A stretch of 64,000 bases of DNA from UBA1756 sp045130235 (GTDB lineage: Bacteria > Bacteroidota > Bacteroidia > Bacteroidales > WCHB1-69). The notes under the pieces are model-generated. The model ran no database searches and was not told the origin of the DNA. It saw only the letters and a program-made list of their open reading frames with translations. Below, in pieces: positions 1-7,754 of this stretch; positions within the stretch are counted from its first letter, which is position 1; every line of letters begins with the position of its first letter. The position numbers were made by a program, and so were the translations under genes. Location of the stretch: positions 1 through 64,000 of the forward strand of contig JBGUPJ010000025.1 of the NCBI GenBank assembly GCA_045130235.1. The letters are read 5' to 3'.

Positions 1-58
1 ACCTATGTTCTTACCTGGGGTTGGTATGAACGTTTATTTTTTAGAGCGGATGCGCGAA

Positions 59-190
59 ACGTCTCTACTGCCGCAATATTCATTCGATTCACAAATCGTA
101 GGGGCGAATGATCATTCGCCCCTACAATCATCATTCGCCCCTACAGGCCATCGCGATTTATCTGTTCACAATCCGCGTGCATCCGTGTAA
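59..190. repeat. Dispersed palindromic repeat cluster
   Basis: A gene-free stretch with several repeat-like segments. Positions 59-68 read ACGTCTCTAC, the half-site of the palindrome that recurs inside a gene at 45568-45595. Positions 98-125 are a perfect 28-bp palindrome with half-site GTAGGGGCGAATGA, and 130-144 repeat its right arm. Positions 171-200 carry an ATCCGTGTAATTCGCGG-type segment of the sort dispersed between genes in Bacteroidota genomes (from memory). The open frame across 5-190 is a by-product of the repeats. Confidence 0.7.
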
Positions 191-229
191 TTCGCGGTCA
201 AATCTTTCTGTGAAAAAAATTTTTAGAGG

Positions 230-619
230 TTAAATCAACCGTGTATGGCTGAGCGTCTCGGCAAATCGGCTGACACCCTCCCGTATGCGTTGCACGGTCT
301 TGGGCGATGGCTTCCGGTGGCCAGTCACGTAGTGGCTCAGCTGCTTGCTGTTGATGCCGGTGATTTTTTGCAGGCCTGTTAGCGTGATCGTGTTGCTGTA
401 GTATCGCAAGAAACTTGCGGTATCATAGGCAAATTCAAACTCAAATTCAGGCAATTCCTCTAATTCCTTCATCTCGGTGTAACATTCAAAAAAATCCTCC
501 TTTGCATCTTGCTCGGTATTTCCACACCCCAAAAACATGCACTTGTGCATTTCGCTTCGTGCGTGTATGGCTACCATGCCGTCGCGCCCCACTTCTATGA
601 TTGCTTTGATTCTTTCCAT
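230..619 (-). CDS. hicB: HicB-family antitoxin
   Basis: Antitoxin of a type II HicAB module, expected to bind and neutralise the HicA toxin and repress its own promoter. The 129-residue protein starts with a HicB-like fold (MERIKAIIEVGRDGMVAIHA) containing the usual 'EDFFECYTEMKEL' stretch, and ends with a helix-turn-helix region (about residues 76-129, including GINSKQLSHYVTG), which suits autoregulation. It lies 18 bp downstream of the toxin gene on the same strand, toxin first, the commonest HicAB order. It ends next to the palindromic repeats at 59-190. The family call is firm; the regulatory role is inferred. Confidence 0.85.
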   Translation of the reverse strand: MERIKAIIEVGRDGMVAIHARSEMHKCMFLGCGNTEQDAKEDFFECYTEMKELEELPEFEFEFAYDTASFLRYYSNTITLTGLQKITGINSKQLSHYVTGHRKPSPKTVQRIREGVSRFAETLSHTRLI

Positions 620-637
620 TATATTGAATCTTATTGT

Positions 638-826
638 TTACAAAATGATTCCAGACTGACAAATGATATCAATTAATGTGCCATCAGGCACTTCTTTCGC
701 ACCATGTCGGGGAATTGGGAAATGACTATGTGTAATGGTACTGTACCAAATGTCGTGTCGTTTTCCATGTCTTACAAAATAGCATCCTTGTTCTTTGAGT
801 TTACGTTCGAGTTCCTTAGTTTTCAT
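638..826 (-). CDS. hicA: HicA-family mRNA interferase toxin
   Basis: A 62-residue protein of the double-stranded-RNA-binding-like HicA fold; family members cleave mRNA and are held in check by HicB. The N-terminal 'KTKELERKLKEQGCYFVRHGKRH' pattern and the later 'FPIPRHGAKEVPDGT' are typical; the catalytic histidine is probably the one in GKRHDIW. Length is normal for the family. It is preceded by a Bacteroidota -7 box at 847-854 and followed by hicB, so the two form one transcript. Confidence 0.87.
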   Translation of the reverse strand: MKTKELERKLKEQGCYFVRHGKRHDIWYSTITHSHFPIPRHGAKEVPDGTLIDIICQSGIIL

Positions 827-846
827 TCATCGCATATTTAGCACTG

Positions 847-854
847 CAAAGATA
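847..854 (-). promoter_or_regulatory. Promoter -7 box for hicAB
   Basis: TATCTTTG on the minus strand fits TAnnTTTG and lies 20 bp upstream of the hicA start. No clear -33 element was seen. Confidence 0.6.
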
Positions 855-1032
855 GAAAAAAAACTATCATTATTGCAGTTGATTAAAAAATAATTTGAAA
901 TTGTATTTTATTTTCAATCAAATAGATAAATGATAGTCAGACAGACTATGCCAAAATTCGGTTGATTATTTTAGGAAAATTTTGACAAAATTATGAATGC
1001 GGCATTACCAACTATGGGCGTGTCTCCTTTTA

Positions 1033-2121
1033 TCAATAGCCCCAAGCGTGTCGCAGCAGCTCGTCTATAGAATCATACCACCCTCCATACTGCTTCAGAT
1101 CGGATAATACGAGGGTGTATTTCGATGTGTTCCAATCTTTAACCTCTACAATATAAAAAGGTTTCATATCAATTAGACAAACCATCACGTCATCAAAGAA
1201 CATGATGCTGCGACCTTCCATATTGAGCGTTAAAGTGTTTCCATTATAGTCTTTGATGTTGTAATGATAGTCAAAGGTGATAAACGCATTGTTGAAGTAT
1301 TGGATTTCTTTTGTGGAAATTCCGATAAGTTCAGTCTCTCTATGTTCCGCCGTCCATAACAGATATTTCGATGTCTCTCTATCCCACACTTCGAAAAAAT
1401 ACCGTTCCCCATCTTTAAAATTCAGCAACCGAACTTCATTATTTTCAGAAACAAAGAGCATATTTCCCCACGAGTCGAAAACGCGATTCGTGCCATCGCT
1501 GTAGTCCACAAAAATAAACCTGCCCTCGGCCTCCAGATGGATGTTCACAATGCGAACCCCTTCCGTTTTAGGATCGATAAAACTGCTTTCGTTATAATAT
1601 CCATATGGGTATTTTTGCAGCATTTTCCATTCCACCGTGCCATTGGGTTGGGTGTGGCCCAGTACCACAGCAGTATTGTTGAAATTGGTGTAACGGCAGA
1701 TGTCGTAAGTGAATGAGCCGATGTCTTTTAAATCCACTTCGCCCCACTGGGTGTGAGAGGTTAGTTCGGTGGGCGCAACCGTGAGGTTGTGTTCGTTGAT
1801 GCCGGAAAAAAGCGGACGGTCCTGCACTTGGGGATGGGGCAGCGTGGAGAAATCGGGTTTCTGGTAGGTGCTTGTAGGGGTTGTTGCAGGTGCGGAATAT
1901 TGCGGTGCGGGTGGGGTGGGAGTGGGATGGGTGGTGGGTTGGGGATGAGTTTCAGGTTCCTCCTCGGGCTCTTGATGGGGGGCGTAAGGGCACCACGATT
2001 TATGAGGTTCGCCGTTTTTGGCGCCGCATTCCGCACAGGCTGCCGGACTTACGGCAGGAATCTGGGCATTGACAACAAGCGTAGATAATAGTAGGGAGGC
2101 GAATAAAACTATCTTTTTCAT
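1033..2121 (-). CDS. Secreted protein with Pro/Thr-rich linker, unknown function
   Basis: Not recognised as a named family. The 362-residue product begins with a signal peptide (MKKIVLFASLLLSTLVVNAQ). Residues about 28-45 hold a small cysteine-containing patch (CAECGAKNGEPHKSWC) that could bind a metal. Next comes a low-complexity Glu/Pro/Thr linker to about residue 90, then a roughly 260-residue domain rich in aromatic residues and short strand-like segments. It starts 9 bp after the preceding gene's stop and is probably co-transcribed with it from the promoter at 2621-2628. It is likely exported; location beyond that is unknown. Confidence 0.7.
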   Translation of the reverse strand: MKKIVLFASLLLSTLVVNAQIPAVSPAACAECGAKNGEPHKSWCPYAPHQEPEEEPETHPQPTTHPTPTPPAPQYSAPATTPTSTYQKPDFSTLPHPQVQDRPLFSGINEHNLTVAPTELTSHTQWGEVDLKDIGSFTYDICRYTNFNNTAVVLGHTQPNGTVEWKMLQKYPYGYYNESSFIDPKTEGVRIVNIHLEAEGRFIFVDYSDGTNRVFDSWGNMLFVSENNEVRLLNFKDGERYFFEVWDRETSKYLLWTAEHRETELIGISTKEIQYFNNAFITFDYHYNIKDYNGNTLTLNMEGRSIMFFDDVMVCLIDMKPFYIVEVKDWNTSKYTLVLSDLKQYGGWYDSIDELLRHAWGY

Positions 2122-2130
2122 GAATCGTAA

Positions 2131-2595
2131 TTACTGAATCTTTACCAATCGTACAGAGCGTCCGCTACAGCGTCTGGCGGCTCCCTGTCCATAACGGCCA
2201 GAAGAGCTGTAAAGCGACCATGCCGTCTCAACATCACCAGGGGTTGATGACCAATAGCCACCATAGGTTCCCAAACTCTCCAGTGTGCCATCGCAGAGGT
2301 AGAAACCCAAGGCCGGAAAAAAGATGGAATTGCCGTTAGTGCCAGTAACATGGTAGCCTTTGCCGGTCCATGCCCACTGGCAGTTATCTATCAATTCTTG
2401 GAATTGTGTGCGGGTGGGTAGCTGGTTGCCGAAATCAAGCAGGGCTTGTTCGTAGGTGAAATAGCCATTCATTCCGCCCTCCGCGTTTTGGTCCATCCAC
2501 AGCGTGCCGCTCGGAAGCCCCAGATCAACGTATTTTTGGGCATGGATGGTGAGTGCTGACAAGCACAAAGTAATTGCAAAGATGATTTTTTTCAT
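2131..2595 (-). CDS. Secreted FISUMP-like domain protein
   Basis: A 154-residue exported protein with signal peptide MKKIIFAITLCLSALTIHAQ. The mature part opens with KYVDLGLPSGTLWMDQNAEG, a hallmark of small Bacteroidales surface or secreted proteins of the FISUMP / DUF1566-like type, and ends with GRYGQGAARRCSGRSVRLVK, the usual last strand of that fold. The ATG at 2595 is preferred over the upstream one at 2646 because it gives a proper signal peptide and sits just downstream of the -7 box. Function of the family is unknown; the 780-residue protein at 45220 carries a related domain. Confidence 0.78.
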   Translation of the reverse strand: MKKIIFAITLCLSALTIHAQKYVDLGLPSGTLWMDQNAEGGMNGYFTYEQALLDFGNQLPTRTQFQELIDNCQWAWTGKGYHVTGTNGNSIFFPALGFYLCDGTLESLGTYGGYWSSTPGDVETAWSLYSSSGRYGQGAARRCSGRSVRLVKIQ

Positions 2596-2620
2596 TGTTG
2601 ATGGGATTTTTTTGACGAGG

Positions 2621-2628
2621 CAAAAGTA
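2621..2628 (-). promoter_or_regulatory. Promoter -7 box (TACTTTTG)
   Basis: TAnnTTTG match 25 bp upstream of the ATG at 2595; it supports that start and probably drives both secreted-protein genes. Confidence 0.55.
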
Positions 2629-2667
2629 CAAAAAAAACAATAACAATGGTGAAATTCGTCTTTTTTA

Positions 2668-2706
2668 TAAAAAAAACACCCTCCGCAGCGGTTGCAACAG
2701 AGGGTG
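2668..2706 (-). terminator. Rho-independent terminator of the DUF1015 gene
   Basis: Inverted repeat CACCCTC (2677-2683) / GAGGGTG (2700-2706). Read on the minus strand it is followed by a run of T residues, 26 bp after the DUF1015 stop codon. Confidence 0.7.
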
Positions 2707-2731
2707 ATAATGATGCGCTATAGAAAACTGT

Positions 2732-3997
2732 TTAGCAGAGCTCGTGAATCACGAGGCCGGAACGGAGCTTCGGCTCGAACCATGTGGTCTTCGGAGGCAT
2801 GATGTTGCCGGTGTCGGCAATGTCGATGATCTGCTTCATGCTGACCGGGTAGAGGGCGAAGGCGACTTTCATTTCGCCGTTATCGACGCGGCGTTTCAGT
2901 TCGCCGAGGCCGCGGATGCCGCCCACGAAGTCGATGCGCTTGTCGGTACGGAGGTCCTTGATACCGAGCACTTTGTCGAGCACGAGGTTGCTGAGGATGG
3001 TCACATCCAGCACGCCAATCGGGTCGTTGTCGTCGAAGGTGCCGGCCTTGGCGGTCATCTTGTACCAGTGTCCGTCGAGGTACATGCTGAACTCGTGCAG
3101 TTTGGCGGGCTTGTAGATGTCAGTGCCCATATCTTGCACGTCGTAGCTTTCGCTCACGGCGGCGATGAACTGCTCCTTGGTGAGGCCGTTGAGGTCTTTC
3201 ACCACGCGGTTGTAGTCGATGATGTTGAGCTGGTTGTCGGGGAAGATGACGGTCATGAAGTAGTTGTACTCTTCCTTGCCGGTGTGGTGCGGGTTCTGCT
3301 CTTTCTTCTCCTGTCCCACGAGGGCGGCGGCGGCGCTGCGGTGATGGCCGTCGGCGATGTACATGGCGGGAACCTTGGTGGCGAACAGCTCCACGAGTTC
3401 GGCGATCATGGCTTTGTTGTCGATGACCCAGAAACGGTGGCCGAAGCCGTCTTCTTTGGCGATGAAGTCATAGATGGGCTTTTGTGCGGTGACGGAAGCC
3501 ACGATCTCGTCGATGCGGGCCACGGCGGGATAAGCGAAGAAGACGGGTTCCACGTTGGCGTTGGTGATGCGCACGTGTTTCATACGGTCCTCTTCCTTGT
3601 CCTTACGGGTGAGCTCGTGTTTCTTGATGATCTTGTTGACATAGTCCTCGCTGTAGGCGCAGGCCACGATGCCGTACTGCCATTTGGCGTTGGCATCCTT
3701 CGGGTTCATGCTCTGGGCATAGACGTAGAGTTTCTCCTCTTCGTCTTTCACCAGCCAGCCGAGGTCTTTGAACAGGTTGTAGTTCTTCACGACCTGGAGA
3801 TACACTTCGGGGGAGTGCTCGTCGGTGCCTTCGGGGAGGTCAATTTCAGCCTTGGTGACGTGCAGGAGGCTGTAGGGGTTGTCGGCAGCTTCTACGCGTG
3901 CTTCGGCGGAGTTGAGGACGTCGTACGGACGGGAGGCCAGTTTTTCGACGATGTCGACGGGTGGCCGGAATCCCTTGAAAGGTTTGATGATACTCAT
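2732..3997 (-). CDS. DUF1015 family protein
   Basis: A 421-residue cytoplasmic protein of the DUF1015 family, recognised by the opening IKPFKGFRPP, then 'SRPYDVLNSAEA' and the central YIADGHHRSAAA motif, which is invariant in the family. Function is not established. In other Bacteroidales the gene often sits beside serC and serA (from memory), suggesting a link to serine metabolism; here those genes are about 38 kb away and this one has its own promoter and terminator. Length is normal. The long frame on the opposite strand is a shadow of this gene. Confidence 0.85.
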   Translation of the reverse strand: MSIIKPFKGFRPPVDIVEKLASRPYDVLNSAEARVEAADNPYSLLHVTKAEIDLPEGTDEHSPEVYLQVVKNYNLFKDLGWLVKDEEEKLYVYAQSMNPKDANAKWQYGIVACAYSEDYVNKIIKKHELTRKDKEEDRMKHVRITNANVEPVFFAYPAVARIDEIVASVTAQKPIYDFIAKEDGFGHRFWVIDNKAMIAELVELFATKVPAMYIADGHHRSAAAALVGQEKKEQNPHHTGKEEYNYFMTVIFPDNQLNIIDYNRVVKDLNGLTKEQFIAAVSESYDVQDMGTDIYKPAKLHEFSMYLDGHWYKMTAKAGTFDDNDPIGVLDVTILSNLVLDKVLGIKDLRTDKRIDFVGGIRGLGELKRRVDNGEMKVAFALYPVSMKQIIDIADTGNIMPPKTTWFEPKLRSGLVIHELC

Positions 3998-4035
3998 AAT
4001 GGTTAGTTATTTTGTTGGTAATTATTTTCAGCCTG

Positions 4036-4043
4036 CAAAGATA
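4036..4043 (-). promoter_or_regulatory. Promoter -7 box for DUF1015 gene
   Basis: TATCTTTG, 38 bp upstream of the start codon at 3997. Confidence 0.6.
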
Positions 4044-4074
4044 CTTCTTTTTTGCAAAACAAGGAGTTTAAATT

Positions 4075-5538
4075 TCAGTCTTTTCTGTCGGTTTTTTCTT
4101 CCTCATTGTCCTCCCTTCTGAAAATCTTATACCCTAACATCGCTACCGTGATGGACATCAGCGGGGAAACGATATTGAAAAAGCAGTAGGGGAGGTAGGT
4201 GATGGTGGGCACGTGAAGCACCAACGACTGCGTCATACCGCAGGTGTTCCACGGGATGAGCACCGATGTGACGGTGGCCGAGTCTTCGGTGGAACGGCTC
4301 AGCAAACGGCCTTCGAAGCCTTTTTCTTTGTATAATTTCTTGAAAATGTTGCCCGTCAGCACGATGCTGAGGTACTGGTCGCCGGTGGCCATGTTGGAGA
4401 ATAGTCCCGTGCCCACGGTGGCCGACACCAACGATTTATGTCCGCTGATGCCTTTGGACAACGCCGTGGTGATGCTTTGTATCATGCCGGAGCCCGACAG
4501 CACTCCGCCAAAGGTGGCAGCACAGAAAATCAGGAAGACGGTGCTAAGCATCCCGCGCATCCCTCGCGTTTGCACCAGTCCGTTGAGCACCTCGTTGCCC
4601 GTGTCGATCGACGTGCTGTTGTAGTAGGTGGTGATTAAACCACGGTAACTGTCGCCCTCGCCAATCTGCGCCACGAGGTCGGGCTGCACGAACAACATCA
4701 CGATACCGGCAATCAGCGCCGAAAGGAACAGCACAATGACAGCCGGCATCCGCAGGGCGATGAGCACAGCCGCCGCAACTGGCACCAACAATAACCACGG
4801 ACTGATGACGAATACGTTCTGCAATCCCTCGGCAAAAAGTGCCGACTGAACTCCGCCATCGCTCTTGTGCAATAGGCTGGCGATCAGGAAAATAGTCAGG
4901 GCGATGGCAAAAGAGGGGACAGTGGTGATGAGCATGTACCGGATGTGCTTGAACAGTGGCACTTCACCCACCGACGAGGCCAGTACAGTGGTGTCGGAGA
5001 GCGGCGAAATCTTGTCGCCGAAGTAGGCTCCCGAAATGATGGCGCCGGCCGTCCAGCCCATCGAGTAGCCGTGTGCCGTGCCGATGCCCATCAGGGCGAT
5101 GCCGATGGTGGCCACGGTGGTCCACGAGCTGCCGGTGACCAACGACACCAGCGCGCAAAGCAGGCAGGTGATGAAGAGGAATACCGATGGGCTGACAATC
5201 TTCATGCCATAGTAAATCATGGTGGGCACCACGCCGCTCATCATCCAGCTGCCCGACACCGCTCCGATGAGGAAAAGGATGATAATGGCAATGCCTATTG
5301 TCTTGATATTCTCAACGATAGCTTCATCGATGCGCTTCCATGGCACTTTGTAGGCGATCATAGCTATCGCCACCGCGATGGCAGCCGAAAAGAGCAGTAC
5401 GGTCTGGCTCGCACCATCGAGTGCATCGGAGCCAAAGATGCTGATGACCATGGTTTGCAGTGCCACCAATGCCACGAAGGGTATCAGGGCTACCAGCCAA
5501 TGGATGCGGGGAAGGGGAGTGGGGGTGTGATTTTCCAT
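4075..5538 (-). CDS. nhaC: NhaC family Na+/H+ antiporter
   Basis: An inner-membrane transporter of 487 residues with about 11-12 hydrophobic segments. The NhaC signature is clear: GSSWTTVATIGIALMGIG followed by AGAIISGAYFGDKISPLSD, and later FGGVLSGSGMI and STEDSATVTSVLIPWNTCG. Family members exchange Na+ for H+, or malate for lactate plus H+ (MleN type); the exact substrate cannot be read here. The start at 5538 (MENHTPTPLP) is chosen because it precedes the first membrane helix directly and lies 28 bp after a -7 box; the longer frame to 5748 would run through the methyltransferase gene. Confidence 0.88.
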   Translation of the reverse strand: MENHTPTPLPRIHWLVALIPFVALVALQTMVISIFGSDALDGASQTVLLFSAAIAVAIAMIAYKVPWKRIDEAIVENIKTIGIAIIILFLIGAVSGSWMMSGVVPTMIYYGMKIVSPSVFLFITCLLCALVSLVTGSSWTTVATIGIALMGIGTAHGYSMGWTAGAIISGAYFGDKISPLSDTTVLASSVGEVPLFKHIRYMLITTVPSFAIALTIFLIASLLHKSDGGVQSALFAEGLQNVFVISPWLLLVPVAAAVLIALRMPAVIVLFLSALIAGIVMLFVQPDLVAQIGEGDSYRGLITTYYNSTSIDTGNEVLNGLVQTRGMRGMLSTVFLIFCAATFGGVLSGSGMIQSITTALSKGISGHKSLVSATVGTGLFSNMATGDQYLSIVLTGNIFKKLYKEKGFEGRLLSRSTEDSATVTSVLIPWNTCGMTQSLVLHVPTITYLPYCFFNIVSPLMSITVAMLGYKIFRREDNEEEKTDRKD

Positions 5539-5566
5539 AGGAGGTGGCGGCGAAAATTGTCGGGTG

Positions 5567-5574
5567 CAAAGATA
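5567..5574 (-). promoter_or_regulatory. Promoter -7 box for nhaC
   Basis: TATCTTTG between the methyltransferase stop and the nhaC start; it supports the ATG at 5538. Confidence 0.55.
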
Positions 5575-5615
5575 GTTCTTTTTTTGTGATTCTCCAGTAG
5601 AATTTTGCGACTGTT

Positions 5616-6578
5616 TCACTTTTGCTGTGCAGGCGCATTCTTCTTTTGTGCCGCAAGGGTGTTGCGTTCCCAAAACACGCCGTTGGCATAGCCCTGGATG
5701 GTGGTGTCGCGGTCGGCGGCGAGGATGCGCTTGGCTGCCCAGAGACAATATTCCTCATTGATCTCCACACCGATATAGTGTCGCCCTAACTTCTTGGCTA
5801 CCACGGGGGCGGTACCGCTGCCCATGAACGGGTCGAATACGAGGTCGCCGGGTTTCGACGAGGCGAGGATGAGTTTCGCGTACAGTTTTTCGGGTTTTTG
5901 GGTGGGATGGTCGGTGTTTTCAGGCATCGACCAAAACGGAACGCTGATGTCGTCCCAGAAGTTGGAAGGGTGAGTAAGGCGGTAGTTGCCACCGGCGCTC
6001 TCGGTCCAGTCTTTGGGTTTGCCGTTCTCTCGGTACGGCGCCATCACCCGACGTTTGACCTTCACGGCCTCCACGTCGAAATGGTAGTCTTTGGGATTTT
6101 TCACGCCGAACCAGATATCCTCCATGGCGTTTTTCCAGTTGGCGGTGGCACCGCGCCCCTTTTCGCGCTGCCAGGTGATGCGGTTCAGCAAGGTAAGTTC
6201 TTCTTCCATCACCCGTTGCAGTGCGGAGGTGCATTTCCAGTCGCCGCACAGGTAGAGGCTGCCGTCGGGTTTGAGTTTTCGGCAAACATTGGGAAACCAG
6301 CTGCGCAGGTACTCCTCGTAGGCCAGTTCGGAGCGGGCGGTGAAGGTGCGGCCGTGGAAGTCTTTGGTGAGGTTGTAGGGCGGGTCGATGATGACGAGGT
6401 CGGCGATGCCGTCGGGCAACCGGTCGATAACCTCCAACAGGTCGGCGCAGATCAGCAGGTCACTGGCTGTGCGGTGGGCGGAGAGGTTGTGGGCTGTGGT
6501 CAGCAGCGGCAGCAGAAGTGGCTTCTCTTCAGCGCTGACGGTGAGGGTGCGGTTGCGGGGGGCTTTGTGCGGGGGCAT
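5616..6578 (-). CDS. Orphan site-specific DNA methyltransferase, beta class
   Basis: A 320-residue amino-methyltransferase (N6-adenine or N4-cytosine). Motif IV, DPPYNL, lies in the N-terminal half, and the AdoMet-binding motif (FDPFMGSGTAPVVAKKLGRH) follows in the C-terminal part, with a final 'YIGVEINEEYCLWAAKRI'. That order is the beta class. No restriction endonuclase gene lies on either side, so it is an orphan enzyme that may serve regulation, mismatch or replication control, or protection from invading elements. Neighbours are L33-DUF4295 upstream, separated by a terminator-like hairpin, and nhaC downstream. The recognition sequence is unknown. Confidence 0.87.
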   Translation of the reverse strand: MPPHKAPRNRTLTVSAEEKPLLLPLLTTAHNLSAHRTASDLLICADLLEVIDRLPDGIADLVIIDPPYNLTKDFHGRTFTARSELAYEEYLRSWFPNVCRKLKPDGSLYLCGDWKCTSALQRVMEEELTLLNRITWQREKGRGATANWKNAMEDIWFGVKNPKDYHFDVEAVKVKRRVMAPYRENGKPKDWTESAGGNYRLTHPSNFWDDISVPFWSMPENTDHPTQKPEKLYAKLILASSKPGDLVFDPFMGSGTAPVVAKKLGRHYIGVEINEEYCLWAAKRILAADRDTTIQGYANGVFWERNTLAAQKKNAPAQQK

Positions 6579-6592
6579 GTTTGGGGTAGTTT

Positions 6593-6623
6593 AAAAAGGA
6601 AAAGCCGGACTTCACAGTCCAGC
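6593..6623 (-). terminator. Terminator after L33-DUF4295
   Basis: Hairpin with stems 6604-6611 and 6616-6623 (8 bp, one G-U) and a GTGA loop on the minus strand, followed by TTTTCCTTTTT. It lies 27 bp after the DUF4295 stop. Confidence 0.6.
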
Positions 6624-6649
6624 TCTTCCCAACGCCATGAAAAAAAATA

Positions 6650-6805
6650 TTACTTTTTGGATAAAAAGTCTTTAACTTGGGTGGATTCGACGATTGCCTC
6701 TTTGAATGTGTAGGCACCAGTCTTCGGTGAGCGTTCCATACGAATCACGCGTGTGTAGGTAACGCCACCTTCTTTCTTCAATGTTGCAACAACTTTCTTT
6801 GCCAT
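6650..6805 (-). CDS. DUF4295 domain protein (small basic)
   Basis: A 51-residue basic protein (MAKKVVATLKKEGG ... VKDFLSKK) of the Bacteroidota-specific DUF4295 family, which is encoded after rpmG or rpmB-rpmG. Its small size, high lysine content and constant linkage to ribosomal protein genes suggest a ribosome-associated role, but none is established. It starts 18 bp after the L33 stop and ends 27 bp before a terminator hairpin. Confidence 0.88.
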   Translation of the reverse strand: MAKKVVATLKKEGGVTYTRVIRMERSPKTGAYTFKEAIVESTQVKDFLSKK

Positions 6806-6823
6806 CTCTTAAAGGTATTTAGG

Positions 6824-7012
6824 TTATTTAACTTCTTTGTGAACGGTTACGCGCTTCAGATACGGATTGTATTTCTTCAGCTCTAATCTTTCAGGAGTGT
6901 TCTTGCGGTTCTTAGTGGTGATGTATCTCGACATCCCCGGTACGCCGCTGGCCTTCTGCTCGGTGCACTCCAAAATCACTTGTTGACGTGCTTCTTTGTT
7001 TTTCTTTGCCAT
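6824..7012 (-). CDS. rpmG: 50S ribosomal protein L33
   Basis: A 62-residue large-subunit protein (MAKKNKEARQQVILECTEQK ... LKRVTVHKEVK). The C-terminal half KNRKNTPERLELKKYNP is diagnostic of L33. The ATG at 7012 gives the normal family length; upstream in-frame codons would extend into the promoter at 7057-7064. Unlike many relatives, no rpmB (L28) precedes it. Co-transcribed with DUF4295. No zinc-binding CxxC pairs are present, so it is the zinc-independent form. Confidence 0.93.
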   Translation of the reverse strand: MAKKNKEARQQVILECTEQKASGVPGMSRYITTKNRKNTPERLELKKYNPYLKRVTVHKEVK

Positions 7013-7056
7013 TTCTTTTCTTTTTTTGCTTCTTTTTTGTCTCAAAAAATCGGCTG

Positions 7057-7064
7057 CAAAATTA
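7057..7064 (-). promoter_or_regulatory. Promoter -7 box for rpmG
   Basis: TAATTTTG, 44 bp upstream of the L33 start. Confidence 0.6.
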
Positions 7065-7203
7065 CAACTTTTTTTTGAATTGGGAGCTGTTCCAGACTTT
7101 TTTTTCAAAAAATTATTAACAATTGTTGATAAGTATTTTAAAATATTGATTATTAGAATTTTATTTGATATTTAGTTGAATGCTATTTTTCGTAAAAATC
7201 CCG

Positions 7204-7211
7204 TATTTTTG
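7204..7211 (+). promoter_or_regulatory. Promoter -7 box for DUF3127 gene
   Basis: TATTTTTG followed by CAGC, 42 bp upstream of the ATG at 7254; it faces away from the rpmG promoter across an AT-rich divergent region. Confidence 0.6.
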
Positions 7212-7253
7212 CAGCTCCAAATCTTAATGTCGAATTTATATAAATATAGTACT

Positions 7254-7745
7254 ATGGAATTACAAATTGAAGGAAAGCTGCTTCAAAAACTTGACGTGGA
7301 GAGCGGCACCAGCGCCAGAGGCGAATGGAAGAAACAGAACTTTATCATCGAAACCGTGGAGCAATATCCGCGCAAAATCTGCATCGCTGCATGGACGAAC
7401 AGCATCCCGATTCTCGACACTTTCCAGCCGGGAGAGATGATCCTCGTGTCGGTGAGCATCGAGTCGCGTGAGTTCAACGGCAAGTGGTACACCGACGTGC
7501 GCGCTTGGCGCATCGACCGTCCCAGCCAGATGCAACAGCCCCAGATGCAGCAGCCCTACGGCCAACCTATGCAACAGCCTTATGGCCAGCCCATGCAGCA
7601 ACCTTATGCTCAGCCGATGCAGCAGCCCTATACACAGCCTGCCCAACAGCCGTACGCTCAGCCGGGCAACATGCCCCAGCAGCCGAACCAGTTCCCGGAT
7701 CCGCAGTTCCAACCTGGCGGCGACACCAACGACCTGCCTTTCTAA
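7254..7745 (+). CDS. DUF3127 protein with Gln/Pro-rich tail
   Basis: A 163-residue protein. Residues 1-85 form the DUF3127 domain, an OB-fold-like small domain common in Bacteroidota (MELQIEGKLL ... EREWK-type core, ending 'FNGKWYTDVRAWRI'). The fold resembles single-stranded nucleic-acid binding proteins, but function is unproven. Residues about 88-143 are a repeat tract of MQQPYGQP-like octamers, and the C-terminus ends in GGDTNDLPF, like the acidic DDLPF tip of single-stranded DNA-binding protein, which recruits partner proteins. The combination of OB-like domain, flexible Gln/Pro linker and SSB-like tip suggests a role at ssDNA; this is inference. The ATG at 7254 follows the -7 box. Confidence 0.85.
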   Translation: MELQIEGKLLQKLDVESGTSARGEWKKQNFIIETVEQYPRKICIAAWTNSIPILDTFQPGEMILVSVSIESREFNGKWYTDVRAWRIDRPSQMQQPQMQQPYGQPMQQPYGQPMQQPYAQPMQQPYTQPAQQPYAQPGNMPQQPNQFPDPQFQPGGDTNDLPF

Positions 7746-7754
7746 TCTGTTGTC

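Noticed and set aside
5..190. Open frame at the left edge
   Set aside because: Runs through the palindromic repeats; its sequence is the translation of repeats, not a protein family.
2744..4006. 420-codon plus-strand open frame opposite the DUF1015 gene
   Set aside because: Shadow of a codon-biased gene; its product is a low-complexity Val/His/Glu-rich sequence without a family, while the minus strand has clear DUF1015 motifs.
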